DNA of 64,000 bases from Streptomyces sp. NBC_01478 (GTDB lineage: Bacteria > Actinomycetota > Actinomycetes > Streptomycetales > Streptomycetaceae), in assembly GCF_036227225.1 (NCBI RefSeq), contig NZ_CP109444.1, positions 9,839,501 to 9,903,500 of the forward strand. Direction: 5' to 3'. A program made the translations under genes and the position numbers. Shown one piece after another: positions 1 to 8,449 of the stretch. Within the stretch, counting starts at the first letter, position 1. Each line of letters starts with the position of its first letter. The notes under the pieces are model-generated. The model was not told the DNA's origin. It saw only the letters and a program-made list of their open reading frames with translations, and ran no database searches.

Positions 1-3
1 TCG

Positions 4-213
4 ATGTCTACGGGCCGCCTATGGGCAGTCCTGCTCGGGTTCGACGCTGTGGTTACTGCGTCGACGATCGTGGTGTGGAGGCAGAGCGGAACACCGTGGA
101 CCGAAACCTTGGTCAGTTCGGGTGTGGTTGCTCTTGCGGTCCTGATAGCCGGCCCATGGACGATAAGGCGGACCAGGGCAAGGGTCGAGGAAGCAATGCG
201 GCAACAGCGTTGA
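4..213 (+). CDS. Small membrane protein, two predicted TM segments
   Basis: The 69-residue product has two hydrophobic stretches (about residues 6-24 and 37-53) and ends in a basic, Arg-rich tail, so it should be a small integral membrane protein with its C-terminus probably on the cytoplasmic side. I do not recognise a family. The ATG is only 3 bases inside the window, so no ribosome-binding site is visible and the true start could lie upstream. The hydrophobicity pattern is the main argument that it is a gene. It stands alone, about 300 bp from the next annotated gene. Confidence 0.45.
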   Translation: MSTGRLWAVLLGFDAVVTASTIVVWRQSGTPWTETLVSSGVVALAVLIAGPWTIRRTRARVEEAMRQQR

Positions 214-311
214 TCCAGTTCGGTCGCCTCTGAGAGTGCGGTATGTGACGTAATACCCGCTTCGGCCTTGGGGTTGGGTATGGGCCCCTGGTCGGCGGGT
301 TGGGTTGGTGG

Positions 312-500
312 TCAGGTGCGGGGCTGAGCGAACAGGCCGGGTTCGGGTTCGGTGAGGATGCCCCGTGTGACCAGGCGTTTCAGCTTGCACCGGATGCCTC
401 CGGTGTTCTTCGGGAGTGGTCGGACTGGTCTCCGACCGCGCCGCCGAGAGGTGATCACCCATCAGCCGAACCGCCAGGCCGGCACCCCCAGCCCTCAATC
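312..500 (-). pseudogene. Decayed remnant of a transposase-like C-terminus
   Basis: In this otherwise gene-free stretch the minus strand holds a basic helix motif, KLKRLVTRGILTEPEPGLFA, followed by QPRT and a stop (complement of 312-314). The frame degrades upstream at about 420, where the neighbouring frame continues with AVRLMGDHLSAARSE. This looks like the tail of a winged-helix or transposase-like protein of the sort often left behind in Streptomyces. That family link is from memory and weak. No terminal inverted repeats or target-site duplications are visible. Bases 214-311 show nothing I can interpret. Confidence 0.3.
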
Positions 501-513
501 GCACACCAGGTTG

Positions 514-1632
514 TTAGTCGCCCTCCTCCCCCAACACCCGCTGCGCCACAGCGAACGCCGAGTTCGCCGCAGGCACCCCGCAATACACGGCACTCTGCAT
601 CAGCACCGCCCCGATCTCCTCCGCCGTGAGTCCATTGCGCCGAGCCGCCCGCACATGCATCGCCAACTCGTCGTCATGCCCACGCGCAATCAACGCCGTC
701 AACGTGACCATGCTCCGCTCGCGCCGCGACAACGTGGGGTCGGTCCAGATCTCCCCCCACGCATACCGGGAGATGAAGTCCTGGAAGCGGGCCGTGAACG
801 GCGTCTGCCGAGCCTGCGCCCCCTCCACGTGGGCGTCACCGAGTACCTCCCGCCGCACCGCCATCCCCAGCCGCGCACCCCCACCGAGATGCGCCCGCAG
901 CGCGCTCAGAACGGCCGACGGACACTCCGCGACCGCCAGATGCGAGGCTCCCGGAATCTCCACGAGGGCCGAGCCCGCCACCGCGTCGGCGATCTCCCGC
1001 AGATGCGCCGGCGGCGTCGCCGGGTCCTCGCGCCCGGCGATCACCAGCGTCCGCGCACGGATCTCGGAGAGCCGCGACCGCAGGTCGAACGCGGCCAGCG
1101 CGTCACAGCACGCGGCATACGCGGCCGGGTCGGCGGCACCCTGGTCGGCCACCAGCTCCGGCACGGTGAACCCGGGCGTGAACCAACGGGAGTCCGCGCT
1201 CTCCACCAGCCACCCCAGCCCCTCGCGCCGTACCCGCGCGGCCCGTTCCTCCCACGGCTTCGCCCCGTTGAAGTGCGCCGAGGAACAGATGACGGCGAGC
1301 GACGCGACCCGCTCGGGGTGATGCACCGCGAGATGCAGACCGACCGCACCCCCCAACGACACGCCCGCGTAGACGAATTGCTCGATCCCGAGCGAGTCGG
1401 CGAGCGCGAGCACCAGATTCGCGAGGTCCCCGACACTCGCCCCGGGACCGATCAGCCCGGGCGCCGAACCGCCGTGCCCGGGCAGGTCCCAGCGGATCAC
1501 CCGGTGGGTGACGGACAGTTCGGGCGCGACCTTGTCCCACAGGGCGTACGACGTGCCCAGCGAGGGCCCGAGCAGCAGCGGGGGCGCGGAATCGGGCCCC
1601 TCGGCACGGAAGTTGAGGAGTTTCTCGGTCAA
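514..1632 (-). CDS. pcaL: 3-oxoadipate enol-lactonase / 4-carboxymuconolactone decarboxylase fusion (PcaL)
   Basis: This 372-residue fusion catalyses two late steps of the protocatechuate branch of the beta-ketoadipate pathway. Residues 1 to about 245 are an alpha/beta-hydrolase enol-lactonase with nucleophile elbow GVSLGG (Ser92), an Asp in GREDP and a His in PGASHL. Residues from about 250 on are the carboxymuconolactone decarboxylase domain, ending in VLMQSAVYCGVPAANSAF. The start is taken as TTG at 1632, because it directly overlaps the pcaB stop (TTGA) and gives the usual N-terminus LTEKLLNF. It is the last gene of the pca operon and is presumably controlled by the divergent MarR protein. 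Confidence 0.93.
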   Translation of the reverse strand: MTEKLLNFRAEGPDSAPPLLLGPSLGTSYALWDKVAPELSVTHRVIRWDLPGHGGSAPGLIGPGASVGDLANLVLALADSLGIEQFVYAGVSLGGAVGLHLAVHHPERVASLAVICSSAHFNGAKPWEERAARVRREGLGWLVESADSRWFTPGFTVPELVADQGAADPAAYAACCDALAAFDLRSRLSEIRARTLVIAGREDPATPPAHLREIADAVAGSALVEIPGASHLAVAECPSAVLSALRAHLGGGARLGMAVRREVLGDAHVEGAQARQTPFTARFQDFISRYAWGEIWTDPTLSRRERSMVTLTALIARGHDDELAMHVRAARRNGLTAEEIGAVLMQSAVYCGVPAANSAFAVAQRVLGEEGD

Positions 1633-2963
1633 CGTCGCTCCAGTGCACGGTCGGTGAGGGCTCCGGCGGAACCCGTATAACGGGCGGGGTCGGTGAGTGC
1701 GGAGAGGTCGAGGTCCTTCAACTCCGGCTCCCCGGCGAGCAGTTCGGCCAACGGGCGGCCGTCGGCATAGGCCGGCCGCGCGGCCTCCGTGAGCAGCTCC
1801 TTCGCCCGGGCCCGCCCGAGCAGCGGCGCCAGCTCGGCGGACAGCCGCTCGGAGACGATCAACCCATGGGTGAGATCCAGGTGTTGACGCATCACGTCCG
1901 GGTGGACCCGCAGCCCCTCGGTCAGTTCGGCCGCATTGCGCGCCGCACCGCCGACCAGCCGCAGCAGTTCCCTGAGCGGTTCCCACTCGGCGTGCCAGGC
2001 CCCGGCCGGCCGCTCGTCCTCGGCGACCAGCGAGCCGTACAGGACGGCCGCGAGCTGGGGTGCCCGGCGCGCGGCGGCGGCGATCAGCGTGGACCGTACG
2101 GGATTCGCCTTGTGCGGCATCGCGGACGAACCCCCGCCGCTGCCCTCCGAGACCTCGGCGATCTCCGTCCGGCCCAGGACGAGCACATCGGCGGCGACCT
2201 TGCCCAGGGCTCCCGCCGCGAAGGCCAGGCACCCGGCGAGATCGGCGATCGGCGTCCGGAGCGTGTGCCAGGGCAACAGCGGTGCCGCCAGACAGAGTTC
2301 ACGGGCGTACGCGTCGGGCAGCGCGAGCGCGTCCTCCGCGCCGTACGCGGTGAAGGCTGCCAACGTGCCCGCCGCGCCCCCGAGTTGGACCGGCAGCGCA
2401 CTTCGCGCGACCCGCACCCGATCCCGCGCGTCGAGCACCAGCGACCGCCACCCGGCGGCCTTCAGCCCGAAGGTCGTCGGTACGGCGTGCTGGGTGAGCG
2501 TGCGGCCCGGCATCGCGGTGTCGCGGTGGGCGGCGGCCAGCCGGGCCAGCGCGCTCTCCGTACGCGTGAGGTCGGCCAGGACCAGGTCCAGGGTGCGGGC
2601 GGCGACCAGCATCGTCGCCGTGTCCATGATGTCCTGGCTGGTCGCGCCCCAATGGACGTACGGGCCGTACTCCCCGCCGACCACCTTCGTCAGATCCGCG
2701 ACCAGCGGGATCACCGGGTTCCCGCCGGCTCGGGCGCGCTCCGCGAGGGACCGTACGTCGAAGCGGTCCACGTCCGCCGCGACCGTCACCGCCGTCGCCG
2801 CCCCGGTGGGCGCGAGCCCCAGGGCCGCCTGGGCGCGGGTGAGCGCGGCCTCCGCGTCGAGCAGGGCCCGTAGATACGCGGTGTCGCCGGTCGCGGACGC
2901 GGCGGGGGAGCCGGCCCACCCGGGGGCGAGCAGGCCGGTGTCCGACGGGTCGGAAGAAGTCAC
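1629..2963 (-). CDS. pcaB: 3-carboxy-cis,cis-muconate cycloisomerase (PcaB)
   Basis: The 444-residue protein belongs to the fumarase/aspartase superfamily. It cycloisomerises 3-carboxy-cis,cis-muconate to 4-carboxymuconolactone after ring cleavage by PcaGH. The superfamily signature GSSAMPHKANP is at residues 278-288, and the HWGATSQDIMDT and TLTQHAVPTTFG segments of the active site are present. The GTG start at 2963 overlaps the pcaG stop (GTGA), and its own stop overlaps the pcaL start, so translation through the operon is likely coupled. Length is normal for the family. Confidence 0.94.
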   Translation of the reverse strand: MTSSDPSDTGLLAPGWAGSPAASATGDTAYLRALLDAEAALTRAQAALGLAPTGAATAVTVAADVDRFDVRSLAERARAGGNPVIPLVADLTKVVGGEYGPYVHWGATSQDIMDTATMLVAARTLDLVLADLTRTESALARLAAAHRDTAMPGRTLTQHAVPTTFGLKAAGWRSLVLDARDRVRVARSALPVQLGGAAGTLAAFTAYGAEDALALPDAYARELCLAAPLLPWHTLRTPIADLAGCLAFAAGALGKVAADVLVLGRTEIAEVSEGSGGGSSAMPHKANPVRSTLIAAAARRAPQLAAVLYGSLVAEDERPAGAWHAEWEPLRELLRLVGGAARNAAELTEGLRVHPDVMRQHLDLTHGLIVSERLSAELAPLLGRARAKELLTEAARPAYADGRPLAELLAGEPELKDLDLSALTDPARYTGSAGALTDRALERR

Positions 2964-3565
2964 TGGAACTCCAGGAAGACCGTTTCGCCTTCGCCCTGAA
3001 GGCGGATGTCGAAACGGTAGGTGCCCCTGCCGTCGTCCTGTGCGATCAGCGTGTCGCGCCGCGCCGGTTCCAGCCCGGACAGCAGCGGGTCCGTGGCCAG
3101 CGCGGCCTCGTCGCCCGGCAGATAGATCCGGGTGAAGAGGTGCACCAGCAGCCCGCGCGCGAACACGCACGCGCTCAGGTACGGGGCGCTCCGCCCGCGC
3201 GCGCCCGGCCGCAGTGTCCGCGCGTACCAGTGGCCGTTGGCGTCGGTCTGGATGCGGCCCCAGCCGGTGAACTCCACGCCGTTGCGGCCGAGATAGCCGC
3301 CGCTGGCCGGGTCGCGCCGGATCGAACCGTCGGTCCTGGACAGGTTGCCGTCGGGGTCCGCACCCCACAACTCGACGAAGGCGTCCGGCAATGGCCTGCC
3401 CTCGCCGTCGTACACGTACCCCTGGACGGTGATCGTGTCCGGGTGTCCGACGGGCGCGATGTCACCGCCGCCGGGGAACGGCAGCGCGTAGCCGTAGAAG
3501 GGCCCGACCGTGTGCGAGGGGGTCGGCAGCACGGACTCCGGACGGCTCGTGTCGATCTTCGTCAT
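2960..3565 (-). CDS. pcaG: Protocatechuate 3,4-dioxygenase alpha subunit (PcaG)
   Basis: This 201-residue intradiol dioxygenase subunit assembles with PcaH and cleaves protocatechuate between its two hydroxyls. It shows the family features PSHTVGPFYGYALPF near the N-terminus, DAFVELWGAD, WGRIQTDANGHWYARTLRPG and the C-terminal TYRFDIRLQGEGETVF. The Fe-ligand tyrosines and histidines sit in PcaH, so their absence here is expected. The ATG at 3565 lies 6 nt after the pcaH stop, and the 3' end overlaps pcaB by four bases. Confidence 0.94.
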   Translation of the reverse strand: MTKIDTSRPESVLPTPSHTVGPFYGYALPFPGGGDIAPVGHPDTITVQGYVYDGEGRPLPDAFVELWGADPDGNLSRTDGSIRRDPASGGYLGRNGVEFTGWGRIQTDANGHWYARTLRPGARGRSAPYLSACVFARGLLVHLFTRIYLPGDEAALATDPLLSGLEPARRDTLIAQDDGRGTYRFDIRLQGEGETVFLEFQ

Positions 3566-3571
3566 GGCGGG

Positions 3572-4345
3572 TCAGCGTCCTTCTTCGATCCAGGTGGCGT
3601 GCGGGCCGTCGAGCACGATGTCCCAGTGGTAGCCCATCGAGAACTCGGGCACCGACAGGCTGTGGTCGTACGTCGCGACGAGGCGCTGCCGGGCCGCGTC
3701 GTCCGTCACCGACTGGATGATCGGGTCGTACGGGAACAGCGGATCGCTCGGGAAGTACATCTGCGTCACGAGCCGCTGCGTGAACGCCGTGCCGAACATC
3801 GAGAAGTGGATGTGCGCCGGGCGCCAGGCGTTGACGTGGTTGCGCCAGGGGTAGGGGCCCGGCTGGACCGTGGTGAAGCGGTAGGTGCCCTCGTCGTCGG
3901 TCAACGTGCGCCCGACACCGGTGAAGTTGGGGTCCAGCGGGGCGTCGTGCTGCTCGCGCTGGTGCGCATAGCGGCCGGCCGAGTTCGCCTGCCAGATCTC
4001 CACCAACTGCCCCCGGACCGGCCGCCCGTCGCGGTCCAGCAGCCGCCCGGAGACGGTGATCCGCTCACCGATCGGCTCGCCGTTGTGCTGCCGGGTCAGG
4101 TCGTTGTCGATCTCGGTGATGTCCCGCTCGCCGAAGGCGGGGGAGGCCAGCTCCACCAGCTCCGGGTCCTTGGAGACGTCGATGGTGACCGGCGGCTGTT
4201 TCGGGTGACGGAGCAGGGAGGAGCGGTACGGGGCGTAGTCGCGGCGCGGGTGGTGCTCGACCGGCGCGCCGTCGGCGACCCGCTTCTCGTACGTCGCGTG
4301 CTCGGCCGCTATCTCGAGGTCGATGTCGTGCTGGGTGAGCGTCAT
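3572..4345 (-). CDS. pcaH: Protocatechuate 3,4-dioxygenase beta subunit (PcaH)
   Basis: The 257-residue catalytic subunit of protocatechuate 3,4-dioxygenase carries the non-haem Fe(III) ligands of the family at Tyr126 (GRYAHQ), Tyr165 (GPYPWRNH), His178 and His180 (PAHIHFSMFG). The N-terminal cap motif HHPRRDYAPYRSSLLRHP is also present. The start is ATG at 4345. It lies 7 nt downstream of pcaF and 6 nt upstream of pcaG, inside the pca operon. Confidence 0.95.
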   Translation of the reverse strand: MTLTQHDIDLEIAAEHATYEKRVADGAPVEHHPRRDYAPYRSSLLRHPKQPPVTIDVSKDPELVELASPAFGERDITEIDNDLTRQHNGEPIGERITVSGRLLDRDGRPVRGQLVEIWQANSAGRYAHQREQHDAPLDPNFTGVGRTLTDDEGTYRFTTVQPGPYPWRNHVNAWRPAHIHFSMFGTAFTQRLVTQMYFPSDPLFPYDPIIQSVTDDAARQRLVATYDHSLSVPEFSMGYHWDIVLDGPHATWIEEGR

Positions 4346-4352
4346 GGGGTTC

Positions 4353-5555
4353 CTACCGTTCGAGGACGAGGGCGAGGCCCTGGCCCACGCCGATGCAGAG
4401 GGTCGCGACACCAACTCCATTTCCCTTGCGGGCGAGTTGGTGGGCGACGGTGCCGGCGAGCCGGGCACCGGAGGCGCCGAGCGGGTGACCGAGGGCGATG
4501 GCGCCGCCCTGCGGGTTGAGGATCGCCGGGTCGAACTCGGGCCATTCGGCGACACATCCGAGCACCTGGGCGGCGAAGGCCTCGTTGAGTTCGAGGACTG
4601 ACAGATCGTCAAATCCCTTGCCCGCCTTGGTGAGTGCGCGGTTGACGGCTTCGACGGGGGCGAGTCCGAAGTAGTCCGGGTCGAGCGCGTGCACGCCGGT
4701 GGCGGAGATGCGGGCGAGAGGCTGACGGCCGGTGGCCTTGAGCCCTTCCTCGTCGACCAGGAGGAGCGCGGCGGCACCGTCGTTCAGCGGCGAGGCGTTG
4801 CCCGCCGTCACCGTTCCGTTCTCGGTGCGGAAGGACGGCTTGAGCCTGGCCATGGCGGCGAGCGACGCGTCCGGCCGTACGGACTCGTCGGCGGCGAAGG
4901 CGACCGGGTCGCCCTTGCGCTGCGGGACCGACACGGGCGCGATCTCCCCGTCGAAGAGCTCCGCTGCCTGTGCCTGGGCCGCCTTGTGGTGACTGGCGAG
5001 CGCGAACTCGTCCTGCTGCTCGCGGCTGATCTTGTGCTTGTCCGCGATCAGCTCCGCGCTCTCGCCGAGCGGGATGGTCCACTCCGGGTTCATGGCCGGG
5101 TTGGTCATGCGCCAGCCCAGCGTGGTCGAGTACAGCTCGGTGTGCCCGGCCGGGAAGGGCCGGTCCGACTTGGGCAGGACGTACGGTGCGCGGGTCATCG
5201 ACTCCACACCACCCGCCACGGCGATGGAGGCGTCCCCGACCGCGATGGCGCGGGCCGCCTGGATGACCGCTTCGAGGCCGGAGGCGCACAGCCGGTTGAC
5301 GGTCACGCCCGGGACGGAGGTGGGCAGGCCGGCGAGGAGGGCGGCCATGCGGCCGACGTTGCGGTTCTCCTCGCCGGCGCCGTTGGCGTTGCCGAAGTAG
5401 ACGTCCTCGATGCGGGCGGGGTCCAGGTCCGGGGTGCGGGCGAGGAGTTCACGGATGGCGTGGGCGGCGAGGTCGTCGGGGCGGACGGACGCGAGCCCTC
5501 CGCTGTACCTGCCGATGGGGGTGCGGACGGCGTCGACGATGTAAACCGGGTTCAC
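4353..5555 (-). CDS. pcaF: Beta-ketoadipyl-CoA thiolase (PcaF)
   Basis: This 400-residue thiolase makes the last cut of the pathway, splitting beta-ketoadipyl-CoA to succinyl-CoA and acetyl-CoA. All three catalytic elements are present: the acyl-accepting Cys90 in [10 protein letters not shown], His357 in [12 protein letters not shown] and Cys387 in TLCIGVGQG. The GTG start at 5555 overlaps the pcaJ stop by four bases (GTGA) and begins [12 protein letters not shown], a typical thiolase N-terminus. A second thiolase at 34286 belongs to fatty-acid oxidation; this one is placed in the pca pathway by context. Confidence 0.93.
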   Translation of the reverse strand: MNPVYIVDAVRTPIGRYSGGLASVRPDDLAAHAIRELLARTPDLDPARIEDVYFGNANGAGEENRNVGRMAALLAGLPTSVPGVTVNRLCASGLEAVIQAARAIAVGDASIAVAGGVESMTRAPYVLPKSDRPFPAGHTELYSTTLGWRMTNPAMNPEWTIPLGESAELIADKHKISREQQDEFALASHHKAAQAQAAELFDGEIAPVSVPQRKGDPVAFAADESVRPDASLAAMARLKPSFRTENGTVTAGNASPLNDGAAALLLVDEEGLKATGRQPLARISATGVHALDPDYFGLAPVEAVNRALTKAGKGFDDLSVLELNEAFAAQVLGCVAEWPEFDPAILNPQGGAIALGHPLGASGARLAGTVAHQLARKGNGVGVATLCIGVGQGLALVLER

Positions 5556-6196
5556 AGCAGGCCTTCCGTGACGATGAGTTTCGCGTCGGTCTTGGCGACG
5601 ATCTCCTCGACGCCCACACCGGGTGCGGTCTCGGTCAACACCAGACCTTCGGGTGACACGTCGATCACGCCGAGATCGGTGATGACTCGGTTCACACATG
5701 CTCTGCCGGTGAGCGGCAGCGCGCACTCCGTGAGGATCTTCGGCGAGCCGTCCTTGGCGGTATGGGTCATGACGACGATGACGGTGCGGGCGCCGTGCAC
5801 GAGGTCCATCGCCCCGCCGATCCCGGTGATCATCTTGCCGGGGATCGCCCAGTTCGCCAGGTCGCCCCCGGCCGACACCTGCATGGCGCCGAGGACGGCG
5901 ACGTCGATATGTCCTCCCCGGATCATCCCGAAGGAGAGCGCGGAGTCGAAGAAGGACGCCCCCGGCAGGACCGTCACGGTCTCCTTGCCGGCGTTGATCA
6001 GATCCGGGTCGACCTGGTCCTCGGTCGGATAGGGGCCGGTGCCCAGGATGCCGTTCTCGGACTCGAGGATCACCTCGACGCCCGGCGGGAGGTAGTTCGG
6101 GATCAGGGTCGGCAGACCGATGCCGAGATTGACGTACTGCCCGTCCTCGAGCTCGCGGGCCGCACGGGCCGCCATCTCCTCACGTGTCCAGGCCAT
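5552..6196 (-). CDS. pcaJ: 3-oxoadipate CoA-transferase subunit B (PcaJ)
   Basis: The 214-residue beta subunit of succinyl-CoA:3-ketoadipate CoA-transferase, the step that activates beta-ketoadipate. It has the [15 protein letters not shown] segment and the glutamate that forms the enzyme-CoA thioester (Glu47, in SENGILG), plus the Gly-rich [10 protein letters not shown] and [13 protein letters not shown] blocks of the family. Its ATG overlaps the pcaI stop (ATGA). It is equivalent to ScoB of ketone-body metabolism; the operon decides for 3-oxoadipate. Confidence 0.94.
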   Translation of the reverse strand: MAWTREEMAARAARELEDGQYVNLGIGLPTLIPNYLPPGVEVILESENGILGTGPYPTEDQVDPDLINAGKETVTVLPGASFFDSALSFGMIRGGHIDVAVLGAMQVSAGGDLANWAIPGKMITGIGGAMDLVHGARTVIVVMTHTAKDGSPKILTECALPLTGRACVNRVITDLGVIDVSPEGLVLTETAPGVGVEEIVAKTDAKLIVTEGLL

Positions 6197-6957
6197 CAGC
6201 CGCTCACCGTCACCGTTCGCTGCTCGATCCGCTTGTCGGCGGCCTGCTCGGGGGTGAGGGCCACCACCCGCTGGACGAAGATCCCGGGCAGATGCACCGC
6301 GTCCGGGTCGATCTCGCCGGGCTCGACCAGTTCCTCGACCTCGGCGATCGTGACCTTGCCTGCCATCGCCGCGAGGGGGTTGAAGTTCCGGGTCGACTTG
6401 TTGAAGACGAGATTGCCGTGCCGGTCGCCCTTCGCGGCGCGGACCAGGGCGAAGTCGGTGCGGATCCCGCGCTCCAGGACGTACTCGGTGCCGTCGAACT
6501 CCCGCACCTCCTTCGGCGGCGAGGCGAGAGTGACGCCGCCCGAGCCGTCGTAGCGCCAGGGCAGTCCGCCCTCGGCGACCTGGGTGCCGACGCCCGCCGG
6601 GGTGTAGAAGGCGGGAATCCCCGCACCGCCCGCGCGCAGGCGCTCCGCGAGGGTGCCCTGGGGGATCATCTCGACCTCCAGTTCCCCGGCGAGGTACTGG
6701 CGGGCGAACTCCTTGTTCGCGCCGATGTAGGAGCCCGTCACGCGGGCGATCCGTCCGGCGGAGAGGAGGACGGCGAGGCCGGACTCCATCGCCCCGCAGT
6801 TGTTGGAGACCACGCCCAGGGCGCTGACACCGCGCTCGTAGAGGGCCTGGATCAGCACGTTCGGTACACCGCTCAGTCCGAAGCCGCCGACCGCGAGGGT
6901 TGCTCCGTCCGGCACATCGGCCACGGCCTCGTCGGCCGTGGCGACCACCTTGTCCAT
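6196..6957 (-). CDS. pcaI: 3-oxoadipate CoA-transferase subunit A (PcaI)
   Basis: The 253-residue alpha subunit that pairs with PcaJ. It contains the CoA-transferase signature [12 protein letters not shown] at about residues 22-33, [15 protein letters not shown] and [15 protein letters not shown]. The ATG at 6957 ([14 protein letters not shown]) is preferred over an upstream in-frame start at 7017, which would add an unconserved Arg-rich stretch. It is the first gene of the pca operon and is divergent from pcaV, with which it shares a 242-bp intergenic region containing candidate operators. Confidence 0.94.
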   Translation of the reverse strand: MDKVVATADEAVADVPDGATLAVGGFGLSGVPNVLIQALYERGVSALGVVSNNCGAMESGLAVLLSAGRIARVTGSYIGANKEFARQYLAGELEVEMIPQGTLAERLRAGGAGIPAFYTPAGVGTQVAEGGLPWRYDGSGGVTLASPPKEVREFDGTEYVLERGIRTDFALVRAAKGDRHGNLVFNKSTRNFNPLAAMAGKVTIAEVEELVEPGEIDPDAVHLPGIFVQRVVALTPEQAADKRIEQRTVTVSG

Positions 6958-7199
6958 CCGTGAAGCTCCGTCCCGTTCGAGCGCCCGGTCGGCAATCGGC
7001 CGGCGATTGGCCAGCAATTGGTCAGGGCACTGAGCATTTCGGTGAAGTTTCCTTCACGCTGTCACTGCGGGGGCTCTCCGTCAAGACCCTGGAGAAGTAC
7101 CAGCTCAGCTCCCCGCGCAGGGCTGGACTCGTCCAGGGGGCCTCCCGGTATCGTTCAGTGCACAGATGAATAAGACTGGATACGACTTCGGGAGGGCAC
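6958..7199. promoter_or_regulatory. Divergent pcaI/pcaV control region with candidate PcaV sites
   Basis: The 242-bp gap between two divergent genes must hold both promoters. Visible elements: a perfect 6-bp inverted repeat GTGAAG-TTTC-CTTCAC (7042-7057), a second one CAATCG-GCCGG-CGATTG (6993-7009), and the 7-mer TCAGTGC at 7155-7161 that recurs inverted as GCACTGA at 7027-7033, one copy near each gene. The last pair fits a MarR repressor acting on both promoters. GGAGGG at 7191-7196 is the pcaV ribosome-binding site. Which repeat is the operator is my inference. Confidence 0.55.
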
Positions 7200-7664
7200 A
7201 TGGCCGCGGTGGACCTCACCACCCACCCCGGGCACCTCGCCCGGCGACTGCAGCAGGCGCACTACCTGCTGTGGAACACGATGGTCTCCGAGGAGATCAC
7301 CTCGCCACAGTTCGCGGTGCTCAACGCGCTCGTCGACGAGCCGGGGCTCGACCAGCGCACGGTGGGGGAGCGGGTGGGCCTGGACCGGTCGACCATCGCC
7401 GAGGTGATCAGCCGGCTGGACCGGCGCGGGTACCTCGACAAGGTGCGCGATCCGCAGGACGGCCGCCGTTTCCTGCTGCGCCTCACCGACGACGGCATGC
7501 GCGTCCACCGCAAGCTGATCGTGCGCACGGCCCGGATGAACCAGCTTTTCCTCGCCCCGCTCTCCACCGAGGAACAGACCGTCTTCTTCGACCTCATCCA
7601 ACGGGTCGCGGACGCGGCGGAGGGGCTCCGCAATCCCGGGGAACCCCTCGCCGCCCAGCGTTAG
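7200..7664 (+). CDS. pcaV: MarR-family regulator of protocatechuate catabolism (PcaV)
   Basis: A 154-residue MarR-type winged-helix protein. The DNA-binding region is about residues 40-95, with GLDRSTIAEVISRLDRRGYL as recognition helix and DPQDGRRFLLRLT as wing. It is divergent from pcaI, as in S. coelicolor, where PcaV represses the pca operon and is released by protocatechuate. From memory, an arginine at position 15 of that protein contacts the ligand; this sequence has Arg15 (HLARRLQQAH), which fits. GGAGGG lies 3 nt before the ATG. Confidence 0.9.
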   Translation: MAAVDLTTHPGHLARRLQQAHYLLWNTMVSEEITSPQFAVLNALVDEPGLDQRTVGERVGLDRSTIAEVISRLDRRGYLDKVRDPQDGRRFLLRLTDDGMRVHRKLIVRTARMNQLFLAPLSTEEQTVFFDLIQRVADAAEGLRNPGEPLAAQR

Positions 7665-7697
7665 GCATCGCTCAACTCGGCGGAGGCTGCGGAGGGT

Positions 7698-8369
7698 TCA
7701 GCGCGCCGAGTTGCAGCAGCATCGCCAAGTCGTCGCGTACCGCCCGGCGTTCGGCGATCCGTCCGCCGACCGGGCGGTAGGCGAAGGCGGCGTCTCGCGC
7801 GCGGCGAGGACCCGCAGTGCGTGCTGGGCGTTCGGGTCCCCCGGATCGGCCGCCCTGCGGAATCGGACGAGGTCCTCGTCCGTCCGGTCCAGGCCGACAA
7901 AGAGCAGGCCCAAGGCGCACATACCGCCGGTGTTCCCGGCGTCGGCCGCTCTGCGGAACCGTTCCTCGGCCTCCCGTCGGCGGCCCCGGCCGAGCCACAG
8001 ACCGGCCAGGGACACCTCCGCGTCGATGTCTCCCTGCTTCGCCGCCTGTTCGAAATGGCGCTCGGTGAGGGTGAGTTCACCCGTCACCTGGTGGTGGAGA
8101 CCCAGGTTGAACTGCGACGGCGCGTGACCGCGCGAGGGCGCCTCGGCGTACCGGTGCAGCGCCTCGGCGGCCCGGCGGAACCACCGGACCGCGTTGGCGC
8201 GGTCACCGAGATCGACGTAGACGAGCGCGAGGTTGTACTGGGCGTTCACACTGCCCGACTCGGCCGCGCGGAGGTACGCGTCGCGCGCCTCCGCCAGCCG
8301 TCCCTGCTCGGCGTGAGTGACCCCCCGCTGGAACCACTTCCGGCCACTGAACCAACCACGTCCGCTCAC
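7698..8369 (-). CDS. Sel1/TPR repeat protein, 3' end probably frameshifted
   Basis: This protein (223 residues as read) is built from Sel1/TPR-like helical repeats, e.g. EARDAYLRAAESGSVNAQYN, ANAVRWFRRAAEA and EAEERFRRAADAGNTGGMCA, and is probably a cytoplasmic scaffold. The GTG start at 8369 follows GGGGGAAG. After AQHALRVLAARE (about 7795-7805) this frame runs into low-complexity residues. A shifted frame instead continues with DAAFAYRPVGGRIAERRAVR and ends at 7672 with MLLQLGALNPP. One missing base in GCGCGAGACGCC would explain this, so the native gene is probably 7672-8369. Confidence 0.7.
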   Translation of the reverse strand: MSGRGWFSGRKWFQRGVTHAEQGRLAEARDAYLRAAESGSVNAQYNLALVYVDLGDRANAVRWFRRAAEALHRYAEAPSRGHAPSQFNLGLHHQVTGELTLTERHFEQAAKQGDIDAEVSLAGLWLGRGRRREAEERFRRAADAGNTGGMCALGLLFVGLDRTDEDLVRFRRAADPGDPNAQHALRVLAARETPPSPTARSADGSPNAGRYATTWRCCCNSAR

Positions 8370-8449
8370 GACTTCCCCCGCCCCGGCCGCACCGATCAAG
8401 GACGACAAAGTGGCTCAAGCGTGCGAAACCGCGAAAGTGCACCAGGCGG

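Noticed and set aside
312..500. Intact insertion sequence
   Set aside because: Only a short frameshifted C-terminal fragment is present, without inverted repeats or catalytic residues.
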